Part shown: one piece after another, positions 44,450 to 56,947 of the stretch
How the letters are laid out: each line of letters opens with the position of its first letter
Position numbering within the stretch: position 1 is the stretch's first letter
Origin: Saturnia japonica
Taxonomy: Eukaryota; Arthropoda; Insecta; Lepidoptera; Saturniidae
DNA length: 64,000 nt
Assembly (NCBI GenBank): GCA_033032175.1
Contig: CM065309.1
Span: 21,824,001 to 21,888,000 of the forward strand
Direction: 5' to 3'
Notes under the pieces: model-generated
The model's database searches: none
The model's input: only the letters and a program-made list of their open reading frames with translations
Told to the model about the DNA's origin: nothing
Program-made: the position numbers and the translations under genes

Positions 44450-44868
44450 AAAGAAAACCATCTTCAATAATTTTGAGGAGTTTCCTGGTGTATCTTCAAA
44501 TTAGAAGGTCCAATGCTGTTCAGCCATAACTTATTTGTTTATGAACCGATTTAGATGACTCTTTTATAGTTGGAAACGGTAGATACCTCCTCCTCCTTTT
44601 ATACTTTAGGCACTATGAAAGGATTTTAAGAAATTCATCTCTTAAGGTGGCGAGAAATGGCATGAAAGTTTGTAGGAAAATGCGTTATTTTTGAAGATAA
44701 ATTTACGAATATTGGGATTTAGCAATTCAGTTAGAAAGTAAAAAGACGTGTTTCATAGTTTTTCGAAATTCAATGCATAAGGGTGAAATAGATGCGGTAA
44801 AAGTTTGTTTATTACAACTAATTGACATCTATTAATCACACGGGTGAAAACATGGACCACAGTTAGTA
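44450..44868 (+). mobile_element. degenerate Helitron-like element
   Basis: The start AAAACCATCTTCAATAA is followed by a GAACCGATTTAGATGACTC phrase, and the end CACGGGTGAAAACATGG...CACAGTTAG looks like a mutated CAGCTAG terminus. Old copy; limits approximate. Confidence 0.4.
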
Positions 44869-45739
44869 AATTATAAAATGAAGTTTGAAGAGTATGCATT
44901 GAGTAAATTGTATTGCAATTTATTCTTTAGGACTCCTTATTTTAAGCCTTAAATTTACTTATACTCAATAAAGTTATGATAGCTGAGTGAATATACTAAT
45001 AATAAACTGCGTCGATAGATTTAGATTCATATACAACTAAGAACATTAGCTATTGGTAAGGGAAACCATCGTGTTAAAACTATAGCCACAGTAAATATCC
45101 AAACACCTTTCTAGGATTATCGTATGGTGACTATTGATCACTTTGTCACTTAACAGATTATGTCAAACAATCACCTATAACACTGTAGAAAACCGAAAAT
45201 ATGAATTATGTATAATGTAGTCCATTCAAATAGAAATATTAAATGAATCAAACGTTGCAATTTGGACAACCTATAATTCATCTGTAGAATGCTAATAGAG
45301 TGTAGGTGCTGTTAGTCCTGGATACTGGAGTACCAGCCGGCGACACTTTATTACAAGCCGGGAACTAGAACAGATAAATTATGATGCCACTTAATCACAA
45401 ATTTCGGAATCGCCGTTAATAGACCCCCACGGTAGGGTCGAAAATGATTTATCGAGTTTAATTCCGGTTTGAAAACGTTATTACAGTTTAAGATTTTCAA
45501 TGTTAATCAATGGTTTATTAATAATCCCACTTGGTGCGGGTATTCACTTAAATTATGCTTAATTTGAATGTACATATTTAACATTGCTGGGTACTATGTG
45601 TCTTGTTGCCTTGAAAATGAATATATTCAACTAGTACGACGTAGTGGATAATATACATAAATAATGTAATCTAATTGAAGAAAGGAATCAAGAAGAACAG
45701 AACTCTGTTTCATTATGTCATTGTCGTACAAATCTTTAA

Positions 45740-46200
45740 AAAAATGCCAATTGCGAGTCGGACCACGCGCGGTATAGGGTTCCCTAGTTACCCGTCACAA
45801 TATGCAGACTTGAGAGAGGGATTGTAATTTGTAATAGAATTTGTACGAAATTACTTCTCCAAGTACAATTAATATGTTTTATTGACTTCAATTAGCTTGT
45901 AAAGCATTCTTGGCTGTGATAGTTTTCCTTTTAAATTAATGAAGCTAAACGGTTGATATAGGATATGTGCAAAATGCACGGCAGTAGACGGCCGTTTAGC
46001 TGACTTGATTCTAACAAAAATTAGCAATTTAAATCTTAATATTTCACAAACGGTTCCCTGAATCGAAAAATGGTTTTCACACACCCACAATGTTTTGAAT
46101 GACCTATCCAACGATATCCCATACTATTGCAAAGATGAGGAAAAAATCCTCACCTTGTGTATAGGATTTATAGTTTTTTTTTGGTAGGTTATCTAAAAAT
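45740..46200 (+). repeat. dispersed lepidopteran repeat (GCGAGTCGGAC type)
   Basis: Starts near AATTGCGAGTCGGACCACGC followed by AGGGTTCC. It includes CACAAACGGTTCCCTGAATC and CACACACCCACAATGTTTTG and a GACCTATCCAACGATATCCC block. I recognise the GTGCGAGTCGGAC...AGGGTTCC phrase as a widespread lepidopteran repeat, but not its class. The 80-codon minus frame inside is not a gene. Confidence 0.6.
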
Positions 46201-46559
46201 TTTTTTTACTAAAACCGGATTACACCAGGCGGACTACAAACCTTGTAGATTCTGGCAGGAATCAAAGTGCATTCACTGTAAATACAACAGTAGTTAAAAT
46301 TTAAATTGACACCTACGCTTTATCCCAGTTACCGCGATACTCAGCTAGAACCACCGTTGCTTGCTTTCAAAACGCAAATGTCAAAGTGACATGCTCGTAA
46401 TTAAATTCCATCAGAAACATCCTGGGTATTTCAGTAGGAAAATTTTTCATTTTCAATTTTCTTTACCTTTGTGACATTTAAAGTGATAAAAGATTTTATT
46501 ATTAACTTAACGCGATGTAAAAATGTAACAATAATTAAGTTATCAAAGGGTTATTAGCG

Positions 46560-46579
46560 TATATATATATATATATATA
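46560..46579. repeat. (TA)n microsatellite
   Basis: Ten TA units. Confidence 0.9.
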
Positions 46580-47489
46580 CATCCTTACCGATTTTGGTTA
46601 TGGCGACATAAGTACCAATTTCAAATATGTTTACCCTTAATATGACTAAAGGACCCTACTTTGGCGATAAACATGCGTACACAAGGCATGCACGTCAAGG
46701 TACTATTTACATAGTTGTACAAAATACCCATTGTCTATTCTCTTGGTCTAGCTATTAGCCTTGTTGATGACCATGAGAAATAACCTGTTTGTAGACAATG
46801 CTCTGAATGATTACCAAATGCAATTGGTTCTGGTTCCTTTCAAATCTCAAAGTCTAAATTGTAATTAGATTGGTCTGATTAGAGCTTAATAGATTTATCT
46901 CTTTGGAGCGTCCTAAGCAGTGATACATCTAATAGATTCAGTTGTTATTCATAGAAAAGAAAACTGCATAGTACAAAAAAATTTAGATGAAGAACTCTGC
47001 AGAATGTGATTGAAGAATCCAAATGTCAATTTTGTATCTATCTTAGCAGTATGTAACAATAAACAAGTGTTTAAAGATGTAAACCTTCGAAGATCTTCGG
47101 AAGCAATTTTAATGAATAAACAAGGAAGGGAGCAGGGTAAACGATCGGGATCCGATCGCATCGAATTTCGTATTCAGATGGTAAAGTACACAAAGCAGAT
47201 ATAGTGCGGGACGACTCTCGTAAAATATGCACCGTATTGAATATTGTGTCGTGCGCAGTGCGGCACCGTGACACACCGCGGCAGGTCTGCGGCTTGCATT
47301 GTGGTACCGAATACCGAAATAGTGGCAGAAACTGAAAACTTCATTTGGTATTTTCAGAGTGTTTCTATTTTAAAATTAACCAAAATGACTTTAAATCAAA
47401 CAAGATATAGCTAGATAATATTAATAAGTATCATGAATTAATACTTGATTTTTGTATAAAACTAGTTATAATTCTTACAAACGTACATA

Positions 47490-47910
47490 CATACATCACG
47501 CCACTCACCCAACGAGATAGGCAAAGACCACTTTCTACCACTCGCTATAATCCTGGTATACATCTTCCGCTTCATAAACATTTATCAATCTTTTCACACA
47601 CGCTCTTCGATTGAGTATTCTTGATTTGACCTTTTGCTCAGAATTTCCCCGATTTGATCGAGGAACGTTCGTCTGGGCTTTCCTCTTCTAACGCTCCCAT
47701 TCACACTCGCCTTATAAATTTATTTAGTCAATCATCTTTCATTCATCCTCTCAACATGCCCAAACCATCTAAGCATCCCTTTCTTAATCCGTGTCACTAT
47801 ATCTTCTTTCACATCACAGTTATCTTATCCTGTCACCTAATTTCATTCCTGACATACCTCTCAGCGCTCATTTCTACTGCATTTATTCTATTTCATGCTT
47901 ACAAATAGCA
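47490..47910 (-). mobile_element. LINE remnant, region after the reverse transcriptase
   Basis: The minus strand reads, with breaks, as the familiar LINE segment: VEMSAERYVRNEIR, a KGMLRWFGHVERMN-like string, LTK.IYKASVNGSVRRGKPRRTF, and a C-terminal Arg/Cys-rich end. RT itself is missing. The 84-codon plus-strand frame is its shadow. Confidence 0.75.
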
Positions 47911-47959
47911 TGAAAAGTATACCAATGTAACTAACGCAACGTGAAACGAGTCACTTTGT

Positions 47960-50900
47960 AAGGTTTCTGACCATGCTCATGTCGCATACAACGATCACCG
48001 TCTAACCGAACATGGACCCGCCATCAATTATATTAAAAGTCAAAGAACAATGTTATTTCAGACAATTACAAATAAAATGTCTGACATCACTACAGTGCCG
48101 TACATGCAAGTTGCACGCTCTGACTATGTCAGCGGTGTAAGCAAACAGTCTGAGCCGCAGTCGTACTCTGGTTTGGACTCGTAGTTGAGTTGTGGTTATT
48201 TTTCCAAGTTAATCAGCTAACACATATTTTGGGTGGCAAGAAAAGTCAACGAATGTATTAATAAATTATATACCTAACAATAATATTAGTAAAACTATCA
48301 CTGACTCTTTTAAAAATGAGGAGGAATGGACCTTATTATCACTCTATGAAAGTAAACTTAATTGTGTTGATAACATTAAGTACGTCTCTACATTCGAATT
48401 TAACGTTGCGACTTTGTCAAAGTATGTTTCACTGAATTAGTACCATGGCTCTTCCATAGCTTATTAGCTCCTTCATTCGATGCAAATATTTGCATTTAAG
48501 CATAACTTATTGCAAAACTCATATCCACTTTATTTATCAGAACTTCCTATCATACTGAAGCAGTATCTCAATATATCATATTTGACCGTGATTTATTACC
48601 TTAATACAATGCAGTTGAATTAACTATCTGCTTTCAATATCATTTGGTTTTAGTTCGGTTACCAAATTGTTTGCTGGGTTAGTTTATCGGCTTTGAACTT
48701 GGCCGCACTACTGACGTTTCTATTTTATAGTATTTCTTGTTTTAACAACATTGATTGTTATTTTATTCTTTTAGAATTTTTGATTGTTTTAAATGTATTC
48801 AATATATTGAAAACCTAAAGTTTCAGTTGAAAGTACTTGAGTGACTTTATAGATTTTTATTTGTATATTTTTATGGTTGTTTGTTGGTACCTAACATAGT
48901 ACAAATGTGATCAGTTCTATAAAATTATTATCGTTGTAAAAATAACAAAATACATTGCTCCTTTTACAGTTATCTTAGGATAAATTACAGAGAAGACTAA
49001 AATATAATTAATTGTTGAAAATAATACGACGTGATTGCACGTGTGGTTCGGATTCAATTTCCGATAGAGTTAGAAGTGAATTTATGCTAGACTCGGTCCA
49101 ATGTAGGACTGTGGCTCCGACATAAATAACGCTACTGCCCGAGTACTAAAACTACAGCAATAAAGTCTCAATGTTTGTAGTTTTATTCGGTACCGGTAAG
49201 AAATGTATAAATGTACACGTACATTTGTGCAAGGAAACGTGACGCGACCCGCACGTGAAATGTTACGTAAAAACGTAAAGGACAAAACTTTCATTTATTA
49301 TAAATGGTTTGTTAAAGCTGAAAGCTGATACTGCCTGGAACAAACGCGTATTTTTCTTTACGGTTACATTGTAATGTTTGCATTCCCCGAAAGCCCAGAG
49401 TCATTTTAGAATTTGAAATCACATCATTTTAATGAGCGTCCAAGGGTAATAAATGCCATTCATTATTCTTTAAACGTTATGGTCTGATTTCAGACACATT
49501 TTAACATGTAATACCTATTTATGAGTGGCGTATTGATTTTAAACGTGTGAATCGCAATACGAGCTTGCATAAAAGTCGTTTCAACCTAACATTAAAGAGT
49601 GGTAGTAAACCTTTCGTTGGCTGACTTCAGTCCTTTTGACGTTAATTATATATGTAATTATTAAGACTTTAGATATTATTATAGGCTTCAGTGACCACTT
49701 AACATTATTTAATAGTTGTAAATATATGGTGTATAATGTCTAATTTGTTAACATAATAAAAGAAAGTTGATATCTTTTGTGAGTTTTGAAATTATTTCTT
49801 CTACGTAAACTAAACAAGTGTATAAGTCGTTTGCTTATACAAAATTAAAATTTAACAACATATTCCAACAAAAAGTTCAAAATGGTTTTATGACAATACG
49901 AACAAAACTTTTTCACTGTACATAAAATAAAAGTAAAGGCACCGTGCTTTATAAGTGAGAGAGCGAGCAAAATTTTTGCGAAAATATTGTAGCCTTTTTA
50001 TAACTTCTCTCAGTAATTGTAATAAAAAAACATAAAATCCTCTTCTCTATTTAAAGATAGACAGACAAGTAAACCCAAGCGAAGGATTGCTCCAATCACT
50101 CAATGTTTTTAATCATACGTTATGAATGTTAATCCTAACTGAGCCTCTCCGGCGAAGCAACCTATCTGTAATACAATGCCAGTAACATATAACTATACTA
50201 GAATTATCAAGATTTATCTGTCATTACTTAGTGTAAAACTTATATGTAAATCACTTAAATATGAAGCATTATCAATAAAGTCTGCCTCACACAAATTACA
50301 AGTTTGTATATATACTTTAGAACTGGTGGAAACTGAATATTTAGTAATAATTGATCTATAACTTCAGTCTTGTTTTAGAAGAGACAGCTGCAGTGATCAC
50401 TTAAATGCAGATAACCACATCTCCATATGTTACTTGACTTTCCTTTTATAGTAGCTCAGCAAATTAACGGCAGTATCCATGACTGTAATCACAGTATAAT
50501 ACAAACCATCAATCGACGGTCACCGCTCTCGTGCATGCTTGCATAAATATCTTTTCACGTTACGCTTGAAGGACCTAATCATGTTTAGTACAGTGTTAAA
50601 ACCCTTTTTAATACTCATAGTCTTCTAAAGTACATATAAGCGTCAATATATCTATTTATTTTCTTCAAAGATTATTTACAAAAGACAAACATAAATTGTA
50701 CGAAATTACATACATGTTATGTCGACGTCGTATTGTTGGATAACTAACTACCTACGCTCGTTTAGAACGTTTCTACCGCAAAGATTTTCCGTATTATCCA
50801 TGGAGACCTGCATAATAGAGACGACTGGCGATGAATTGCTGACCTCTCGGTAGACGTCATTACTCTTGTATTATACTGTGCTGACCACAAGGCACAGTTG

Positions 50901-50989
50901 TCACTTTACCACTACTATAAAAGAAGGTGAACCAAAATGAACTGCTTATGATGATGACTTAATTAACCATTATTATTATTTATTCCCAG
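47960..50989. other. intron 2, distal part, no recognised feature
   Basis: Only short frames without domain signatures. Around 50510-50580 there are a few words shared with the LINE tails (TTCACGTTACGCTTGAAGGA), probably an old fragment. Confidence 0.4.
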
Positions 50990-51197
50990 GTGGCATGGAT
51001 CCATATCGACCGGCAGATGATACTTACCATCCACCGCCACGTTATTACACGCTTGGCGAGGTTCAGCGTCTCGCATGACAACGCGATGACATGGCTCCTC
51101 CACGTCAGCCAGGTCCAGCAAGAAGACCGGGGCTATTATATGTGCCAAGTGAACACAAATCCGATGATCAGCCAAGTTGGGTATCTTCAGGTTGTAG
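50990..51197 (+). CDS. DIP-alpha: DIP-alpha-like, second half of Ig domain 1
   Basis: Two hundred and eight bp, acceptor TATTCCCAG|GTG and donor GTAG|GTAAGT. Encodes VAWIHIDRQMILTIHRHVIT, then RLARFSVSHDNAMTWLLHV, the YYMC motif with the DRGYYMCQVNTNP context, and ends QVGYLQVV. It holds the core Ig tryptophan, the D.G.Y.C signature and the linker into Ig2. HRHVIT and MCQVNTNPM are hallmarks of DIP/lachesin proteins; the VAWIHIDRQMILTIHRHVI wording is what I associate with Drosophila DIP-alpha. One base is left over for the next exon. The overlapping minus-strand frame at 50963-51175 is a shadow. Confidence 0.95.
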
Positions 51198-51254
51198 GTA
51201 AGTTTTGAGTTGGGTTTATGTTTTGTTTGCTAGTTAAGCAAAATAATTATACAT

Positions 51255-51460
51255 CGCCTAATGATACAAATTTCATCAGCAGTTGTCGATATCAGCTGAA
51301 ATACTCTTTCACGCCTCGTTTGAAGGACTCAATATCATAGGAAGCAGAAAACACGTAGGTTGGAAGATCATTCCACACCAGTTCTGCACGGCACAAAAAG
51401 GTATGGATTTAGTGGTGAAAGGGAGCTGACTGGAATTAATATTTCAAACGTTGCACAAAA
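51255..51460 (-). mobile_element. LINE C-terminal/3' fragment
   Basis: Same arrangement as 53010-53130: CATCAGCAGTTGTCGATATC, then ATATCATAGGAAGCAGAAAA and TTGGAAGATCATTCCACACC. On the minus strand this is the WSNLPxxVFxxxYD end of a LINE polyprotein. A diverged relative of the copy at 52925. Confidence 0.55.
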
Positions 51461-52589
51461 GCATCTGTAAAATTGTTTGTATAGTTATTATTAAGTTTTT
51501 TTATGCCATAGTGCCAGACACCTTTATGGCACCTCACATAATTTATGTAATTTTCTGGGTTCTATATAAACAAAATAAAACGTTAACTTATTTATGTTAG
51601 TATATATTATTCCCTCTAAACAATATTGCATTTATTATGTAGGTAAGTAATTGATTTATTTGAAATATTTTAAAAATAATGTTGTGAAGTATATGGGAGA
51701 CACACAAATCTTAACTTATTTAAATTTTATTACTATGTCAATATTTTAATATTAATTTTCTGTTGTTTGTATAATAGGATCTTTATTAAGTGATTTTGGT
51801 AAGGCATGCTATATTTATTCTAACAATAATTTTTTTTTCCTTCACATATTCAACATTCTACTTTTGACATTTCCTTTTTTAATTTATTTTTTTATGTGAC
51901 TATTTACGGTGTCCATTTTTTGTTCATTTTATTGGACTTTTGGCTTTTTTATTATCACTACTGACGCCAAAATTGATTTATGAAATAAAATACATACAAA
52001 AAATAATATGTATTCAGTAAGGTCACAAATGAAGCATACGGTGTTGGCCTTAAAATGCAAATGCACTGAAAACTGTTTTTATTTTGTAGATATGAATGAA
52101 ACGTAGTGTCTTGACCACTGGTCATCCATTCTTCATAAATAAGTAAGTAAATGATGAAGGAATTACAAAAACAGATAGACAAATATTTGTGTGTACTGAA
52201 TAAGAAAACTACTGGCTGTAGTATTACTACGTAGTATTTGTAATAGGAACAATTGGAAACCAGCGTAGGATATATGCTGTGTTTAGTATATTGGTAGAAA
52301 GTGAAACAGAATTGCAAGTGATGAATTTGAAGTACAATGCAAAATAAATTTTTGAAGTAATATATTATTAAAAAGCGCTATTGAAATAAACAAAGGTATT
52401 TGCTGCAAGGTAATAATGAATATCATATTAATGTTCTGGTTGTTTATAGAAGATATCACCATTGTCCGGGGAATAGATCCTTCGCTTAGGAGTTTGTTTA
52501 CAGAGCTATTGTGAACGCAGTCCGCTTGACGAAGTTTCAAAGCTGAGCTAATTTTACTTCGTCTATGCCAGTGTTAACTTGCGTAGTAT

Positions 52590-52870
52590 ATAAGTCGTAA
52601 TGGTTGAATGGTATAGACCGAAGGTAAATCAATTCGATGTTGACAGGTTCAAACCGTGGCATATGAAAACATTTTTTTTATAAATTCGTGTACATTTACT
52701 AATTTGAATTGATAATTACTATTGGCAGACAGTGAAAGAAAACGTTGTGAGGAAACTTGAACGGTTGAGAAATATATGAATACCATCGTATGCGGGAAAA
52801 ATTAGTATATTTGAGATGTTTCAATCACAAATAGGCCATGGCCATGGCCTGGAGTGGTGGACCGCCTGTG
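52590..52870 (+). mobile_element. tRNA-derived SINE
   Basis: A box TGGTTGAATGG (52601-52611) and B box GGTTCAAACC (52646-52655), followed by the body GAAAACGTTGTGAGGAAACT and GAGTGGTGGACCGCC, the arrangement of a common lepidopteran SINE. Not a functional tRNA. It sits directly beside the LINE 3' end at 52925. Confidence 0.75.
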
Positions 52871-52924
52871 TCTGCAACCTATTAACACATATTGATACTA
52901 CACACAAAATGCGTTTATTTCTAG

Positions 52925-53975
52925 ACTAGCTCGGCAAAATTACTGTACAGCACCTGATTGAAAGTACAGTACAATCCAAAACAACGGCGACCGTTTGTGA
53001 CACAAAATTTATCGGCAGTTGTTGATGTTGTGCCGGACTGCTAAAATGCCTCTTTGAAGTACCTATTATCATAGGAAGGAGATAACACGTTAGCTGGAAG
53101 ACTATTCCACATCTGCATTGTAAAGCAAAGGTAAGAATCAGCGAACCTCCTTGTTTGTGCCATGATGGGCGCTACCGTGCAGCAGTGGCTTCGTAGACCA
53201 GACCACGTGGTTCTCAAGAGGAAGGAAAATGATAGGATAAGGTTAAACACTTCTTCAGAACATTAACGCGACATTAACATTAAGCGAGAAAATTTCTCTT
53301 CGCAGCTCAAACAGTTCGAAATACTTAATGACTTATGTAAATTTTAATATTCACAATGCGGACAGCCCGTCACTGCAACCTGTCCAGGGCATTGAGAAGG
53401 TATTAGGCGGATCCGTCTCGTAATTGCGAACAATATTCCATGCACGGCCGAATTTAACTTTATAAAGTTGGCCGAGCGTGAGAAAGCTTCGCACTCTGTT
53501 CAATATGCCCGAACTCCTGGATGTTGTGGAGATAAGACTTCCAACGTAATCCCGGAGATTGAAGTAATAACGAATATTCATTCTTGGGATACTGAGGCTG
53601 TCACGCTTTATGAGCGAGACATTCTGAAGAGTAGGAAGAGGAGAGAACGGAGATTTTTTTGCTAGGGAACACGCAAAGCTGGGTTTTCTTTGCATTGAAC
53701 TCAACCAAGTTACTTACACCCCATGAAGATACGAGGTCCAAGATCTGTCTGCATCCTCTCTATTTCAACCCGACTATAAGTGGGCTTACTGCAGTACTAT
53801 CATCTGCATAGTAATGAATGCAACCAGAAGTTAACATATCATCGATATGCATAAGAAGCAGGGTGGGCGAAAGTACAGAACCTTGTGGACTCCTAACATC
53901 AACTGGCATGAACTGGGAACTATCTCCAATATTGCCATCGATTATATACTTTTCTAATATAGTAGGTTCCATCTA
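52925..53975 (-). mobile_element. CR1/jockey-like LINE, truncated, RT remnant
   Basis: Minus strand, 5' to 3': an RT block with PQGSVLSPTLLLMHIDDML and the active-site string HYYADDST (53972-53760); a degraded post-RT segment with LPTLQNVSLIKRDSLSI and LSILG/MNIRY-type words (53704-53351); then the C-terminus FADSYLCFTMQMWNSLP (53250-53041) and a 3' UTR to 52925. The frames are separated by shifts and the 5' part is missing, so it is inactive. Its 3' end matches copies at 14630, 30095 and 62985. Confidence 0.8.
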
Positions 53976-54597
53976 TTGTTCCTACTCTAAGACAAGGTGT
54001 TAAAACACATAGATAGATCGTAAGAATTACCCAACATTTTTTTAAACACTTCATTAATTTTTCGAGTGTCGCGAAAATAAAAAGCCTTTGAAAGGACCAC
54101 TTAATTCTTATTTTTAAGCCTGAATAACAACCAATTATTTTACCTTATTCAGCAAACGTTTTCAGAGGAAGCAAAATTTGATCACGAATGGTTAAATCGA
54201 TGAATCTTGTTTGCCCGAATACCTTAAGAGACTTCGAAACTTTAATTACTTCTCTTTTATATTTGAAAAGATTCCTTTGACAACATTGTGACCGGTCGAC
54301 GCGGCGTAACTCGGCGTTTACGGATTAAGAAAGGGTAGAATTTTAGTATCTATCTGAGCTTATGATACCATATTTTAATTAGAAATAAAAAAAAACGTTT
54401 ATTTCACTGCCACTTTTACTGAAAATATTTTAAAGGATAACGAATGACGATATAACGATTTCGTAAATGTATGAGTGTTGTTTATTATACGTACTTTGTA
54501 ACAGAATACTTTTAATGGACTATTCTTTCTATACCAAGAAAGACTTAAGTTGTTCGATGTTATTAAACAAGCTCGATTATTAACAAAGAAACAAAAA

Positions 54598-54828
54598 ACC
54601 CGACTGCAACAAAAACACGACTAAAAATAATTTTCTATTTTTTTTATTTATTTCAGTCTCAGACTTCTTACTTAAATATTATATAACGTATATCACTCCC
54701 ACAATAAAGACGAATCTAACAACACCTCGTATGCTAAAATCCATCAAGGTGTTCAGACTACAGAACGTGCCAAAGAAATAGACATACATACGATTGAAAA
54801 ACATAAACCTCCTTTTTCGCAGTCGGGT
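54598..54828. mobile_element. MITE with ACCCGACTGC ends
   Basis: Perfect 10-bp inverted ends ACCCGACTGC (54598-54607) and GCAGTCGGGT (54819-54828), each bordered by A/T runs. The 231-bp interior has no coding sense; the 68-codon minus frame inside is not a gene. The ends resemble, but are not identical to, those of the element at 29047. Confidence 0.65.
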
Positions 54829-55866
54829 AAAAAAGAAGAATTTCTTATAAAACCATAGGAAATTAATTGACAGGTTCTGTATCATGTGTTACAAACGCGA
54901 TGCTCATAAAATCCAATAGCTACCTATATTTCTTGTAAAATTAATAATAACATATTAGCGCAGAAAAATAGTTATCGTGATTTGCTCGTACCTATTATAT
55001 ACATAAACCCATTATTTTATTACATGAAATTTTGTTTTATTGATTTTATATTCTAATAAAAAAAATATTCATCTACATTTTCTTCTTGATAATATACTTA
55101 TTTTAAATTTATTTTCACCTCTTTTCTTTTTGGCTTTGCGATATTCTCGATAGCTATTTAATACACATCAGGAATTTTACAAGTAAAAACGATTATTTAC
55201 TAATTATTCAATTTGGTATACATATATAACCTACTAAGATTATTTTGTTAATTATGAGTGAGCTTTTTTTATCGTATTATTAGGTATGTATAAAGTTAAG
55301 CACAAACATAAAGAACATTATTAAAAACGTATATTTTTTCATGATAACAATAAAATAATGGTTTCGTAGTTTTAAAAGAATCGTAAGAATTTATCGTTTT
55401 TTTTATTACTCAGTTAAAATAAAGCATATGTATTTTCATTTACAAATATAATTTTAAACACATCGCGAACGACGGAATTCGCGAATGTGGCAATGCGCCA
55501 ACTGGTTCCGGTTCGCTTGGGTCAGATAACGCTCCTATCTAGTGACCAGTGGGTGCACAAGCCCAGTGGTTGTCAACCAGTCTACGACTAAGCTGCCTCA
55601 TATACATTTATAGACACCATAAATTATTTATACATTAATTTATTATTTCTTGACTAAATATTCACTTTAAATCGAAGAGAAAAAGTTTTATAAGTATTGT
55701 AATTTAAATTCCTAGGAAGAATGTTGGTAGCAACTGCAACATTGTATTCGATACTTGTACAAGGTGTCCAGAAAGGGTGTCGGGTATTTGTAAGTTCAAT
55801 GAAACAAAAATTATTTGTATGCATTAAAAAAGTTTATTGTTTATTATTAGCATATGAATTGGAGAA

Positions 55867-56583
55867 TTATTTGGAAAAGATGATGTTATCCAAATGATGA
55901 CCGTTACGTTGCTGGCACTCTTCTAAACGGAAACGAAGACTGGCGATAACACGTTGACACATAGCTATCGATATTGCTGCCATTTCTGACCTGGTGTTTT
56001 GCTTTAACTGGGTTAGATTCGTCGGATTGTTTTGATAAACCTTACTTTTAAGGTATCCCCATGCAAAATAGTCAAGCGGGTTAAGGTCGGGGCTTCTGGG
56101 AGGCCAGTTGATGTTACCCCTTCGCGAAATGACTTTATTAGGGAATAATTCGTTAACAACTTCCATTGAGTCATTTGAGGTATGGCAAGTGGCCCCATCT
56201 TGCTGGAACCACGTTCTTGAGTTGAAACCTGCAAACTCCTGTAACTCTGGGACCAAAAAATTTCGCAACATATCGCAATAACGGTCACTATTCACATTAA
56301 TTGCTCGGCCTCGTTGATCTTCATGAAAATAAGGACCAATTATGCCTTTAGCAGACATAGCGGCCCAAACAACGACCTTTGGGCTAAGCAGGGGTCGTTC
56401 ATGCTTTCGTCTCGGATTCTCCACTGCCCAGTACCGACAATTCTGCTTATTAACATGACCATTCAGGTGAAAATTTGCTTCGTCACTGAACAGTATGTTG
56501 TTAAAGTTGTTAAATCGCTGCAGCATTTCGTTCGCAAAATTCAGTCGATTAGCATAGTCCGTATCCTTCAATTCTTGAACCAA
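55867..56583 (-). CDS. DD41D transposase, catalytic part
   Basis: The catalytic domain is complete. First D in ILFSDEANFHL, second in WFQQDGATCHTS, third in SPDLNPLDYFAWG, with 41 residues between the last two, which defines the DD41D (rosa/Bmmar6-type) lineage. The frame extends upstream of the first Met at 56583 without a stop to the homopolymer at 56641-56647, where it meets the N-terminal frame, so this Met is internal. It ends at 55867, about 75 bp before the left TIR. Overlapping frames on both strands are shadows. Confidence 0.92.
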   Translation of the reverse strand: MVQELKDTDYANRLNFANEMLQRFNNFNNILFSDEANFHLNGHVNKQNCRYWAVENPRRKHERPLLSPKVVVWAAMSAKGIIGPYFHEDQRGRAINVNSDRYCDMLRNFLVPELQEFAGFNSRTWFQQDGATCHTSNDSMEVVNELFPNKVISRRGNINWPPRSPDLNPLDYFAWGYLKSKVYQNNPTNLTQLKQNTRSEMAAISIAMCQRVIASLRFRLEECQQRNGHHLDNIIFSK

Positions 56584-56590
56584 TTGAACT

Positions 56591-56947
56591 TTACAGGCTT
56601 TTAGATGTAAGTCTTTCTTTAAAATCGAATGTAAAGACGATTTTTTTGATGTTCAACGCTTGGCTTCGCTTTCGGATGGATAAAGACGGATTTTGACGAA
56701 CCGACGCCTCAACTTCTTCAATTGTTTCTTCATCGCGAACTGAACGAGGACGACCAGAGTTTTGAATTTTAACTGTCGCACCTGTATTCTCGAACATCCT
56801 GATCCATTTCCTAATGCTATCGTCACTTGGCGCGTGGCGTGTACGATATTCCGCACGATAGAGACGTTGAGCAGTCACTATTGAATCACCATTACGATAA
56901 TACGCTCGTACGCAAAATGCGCGATGCGTCCCCGAGTACTGTTCCAT
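56591..56947 (-). CDS. DD41D transposase, N-terminal DNA-binding part, frameshifted
   Basis: Starts MEQYSGTHRAFCVRAYYRNG and holds the paired helix-turn-helix region (SDDSIRKWIRMFENTGATVK, GRPRSVRDEETIEEVEASVR). After NIKK it enters a wrong frame and stops at 56591-56593. The shift coincides with a run of seven A on the coding strand (T7 at 56641-56647); removing the effect of one base brings it into the frame of the catalytic part. It could be a true inactivating indel, a sequencing error in the homopolymer, or slippage-dependent expression. Confidence 0.9.
   Translation of the reverse strand: MEQYSGTHRAFCVRAYYRNGDSIVTAQRLYRAEYRTRHAPSDDSIRKWIRMFENTGATVKIQNSGRPRSVRDEETIEEVEASVRQNPSLSIRKRSQALNIKKIVFTFDFKERLTSKSL

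Larger units (their letters stand above)
31411..50989 (+). other. DIP-alpha: DIP-alpha intron 2
   Basis: 19.6-kb intron with donor GTAACT and acceptor TATTCCCAG. Listed separately are repeats at 34598, 34852, 39725, 40090, 41530, 42216, 43253, 44035, 44450, 45740, 46560 and 47490, and the heat-shock-like promoter near 36.3 kb. The stretches 31.4-34.6, 36.7-39.7 and 48.0-50.9 kb contain only short motif-free frames. A small GC-rich patch lies at 39490-39540. Long introns are usual between the Ig1 half-exons of this family. Confidence 0.75.

Noticed and set aside
51958..52317. 119-codon minus-strand ORF
   Set aside because: Aromatic and Cys-rich translation of AT-rich DNA without a domain, signal or splice logic.
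52600..52660. tRNA gene on the plus strand
   Set aside because: Same reasoning: internal promoter boxes lead into a known SINE-type body, so it is a SINE head.
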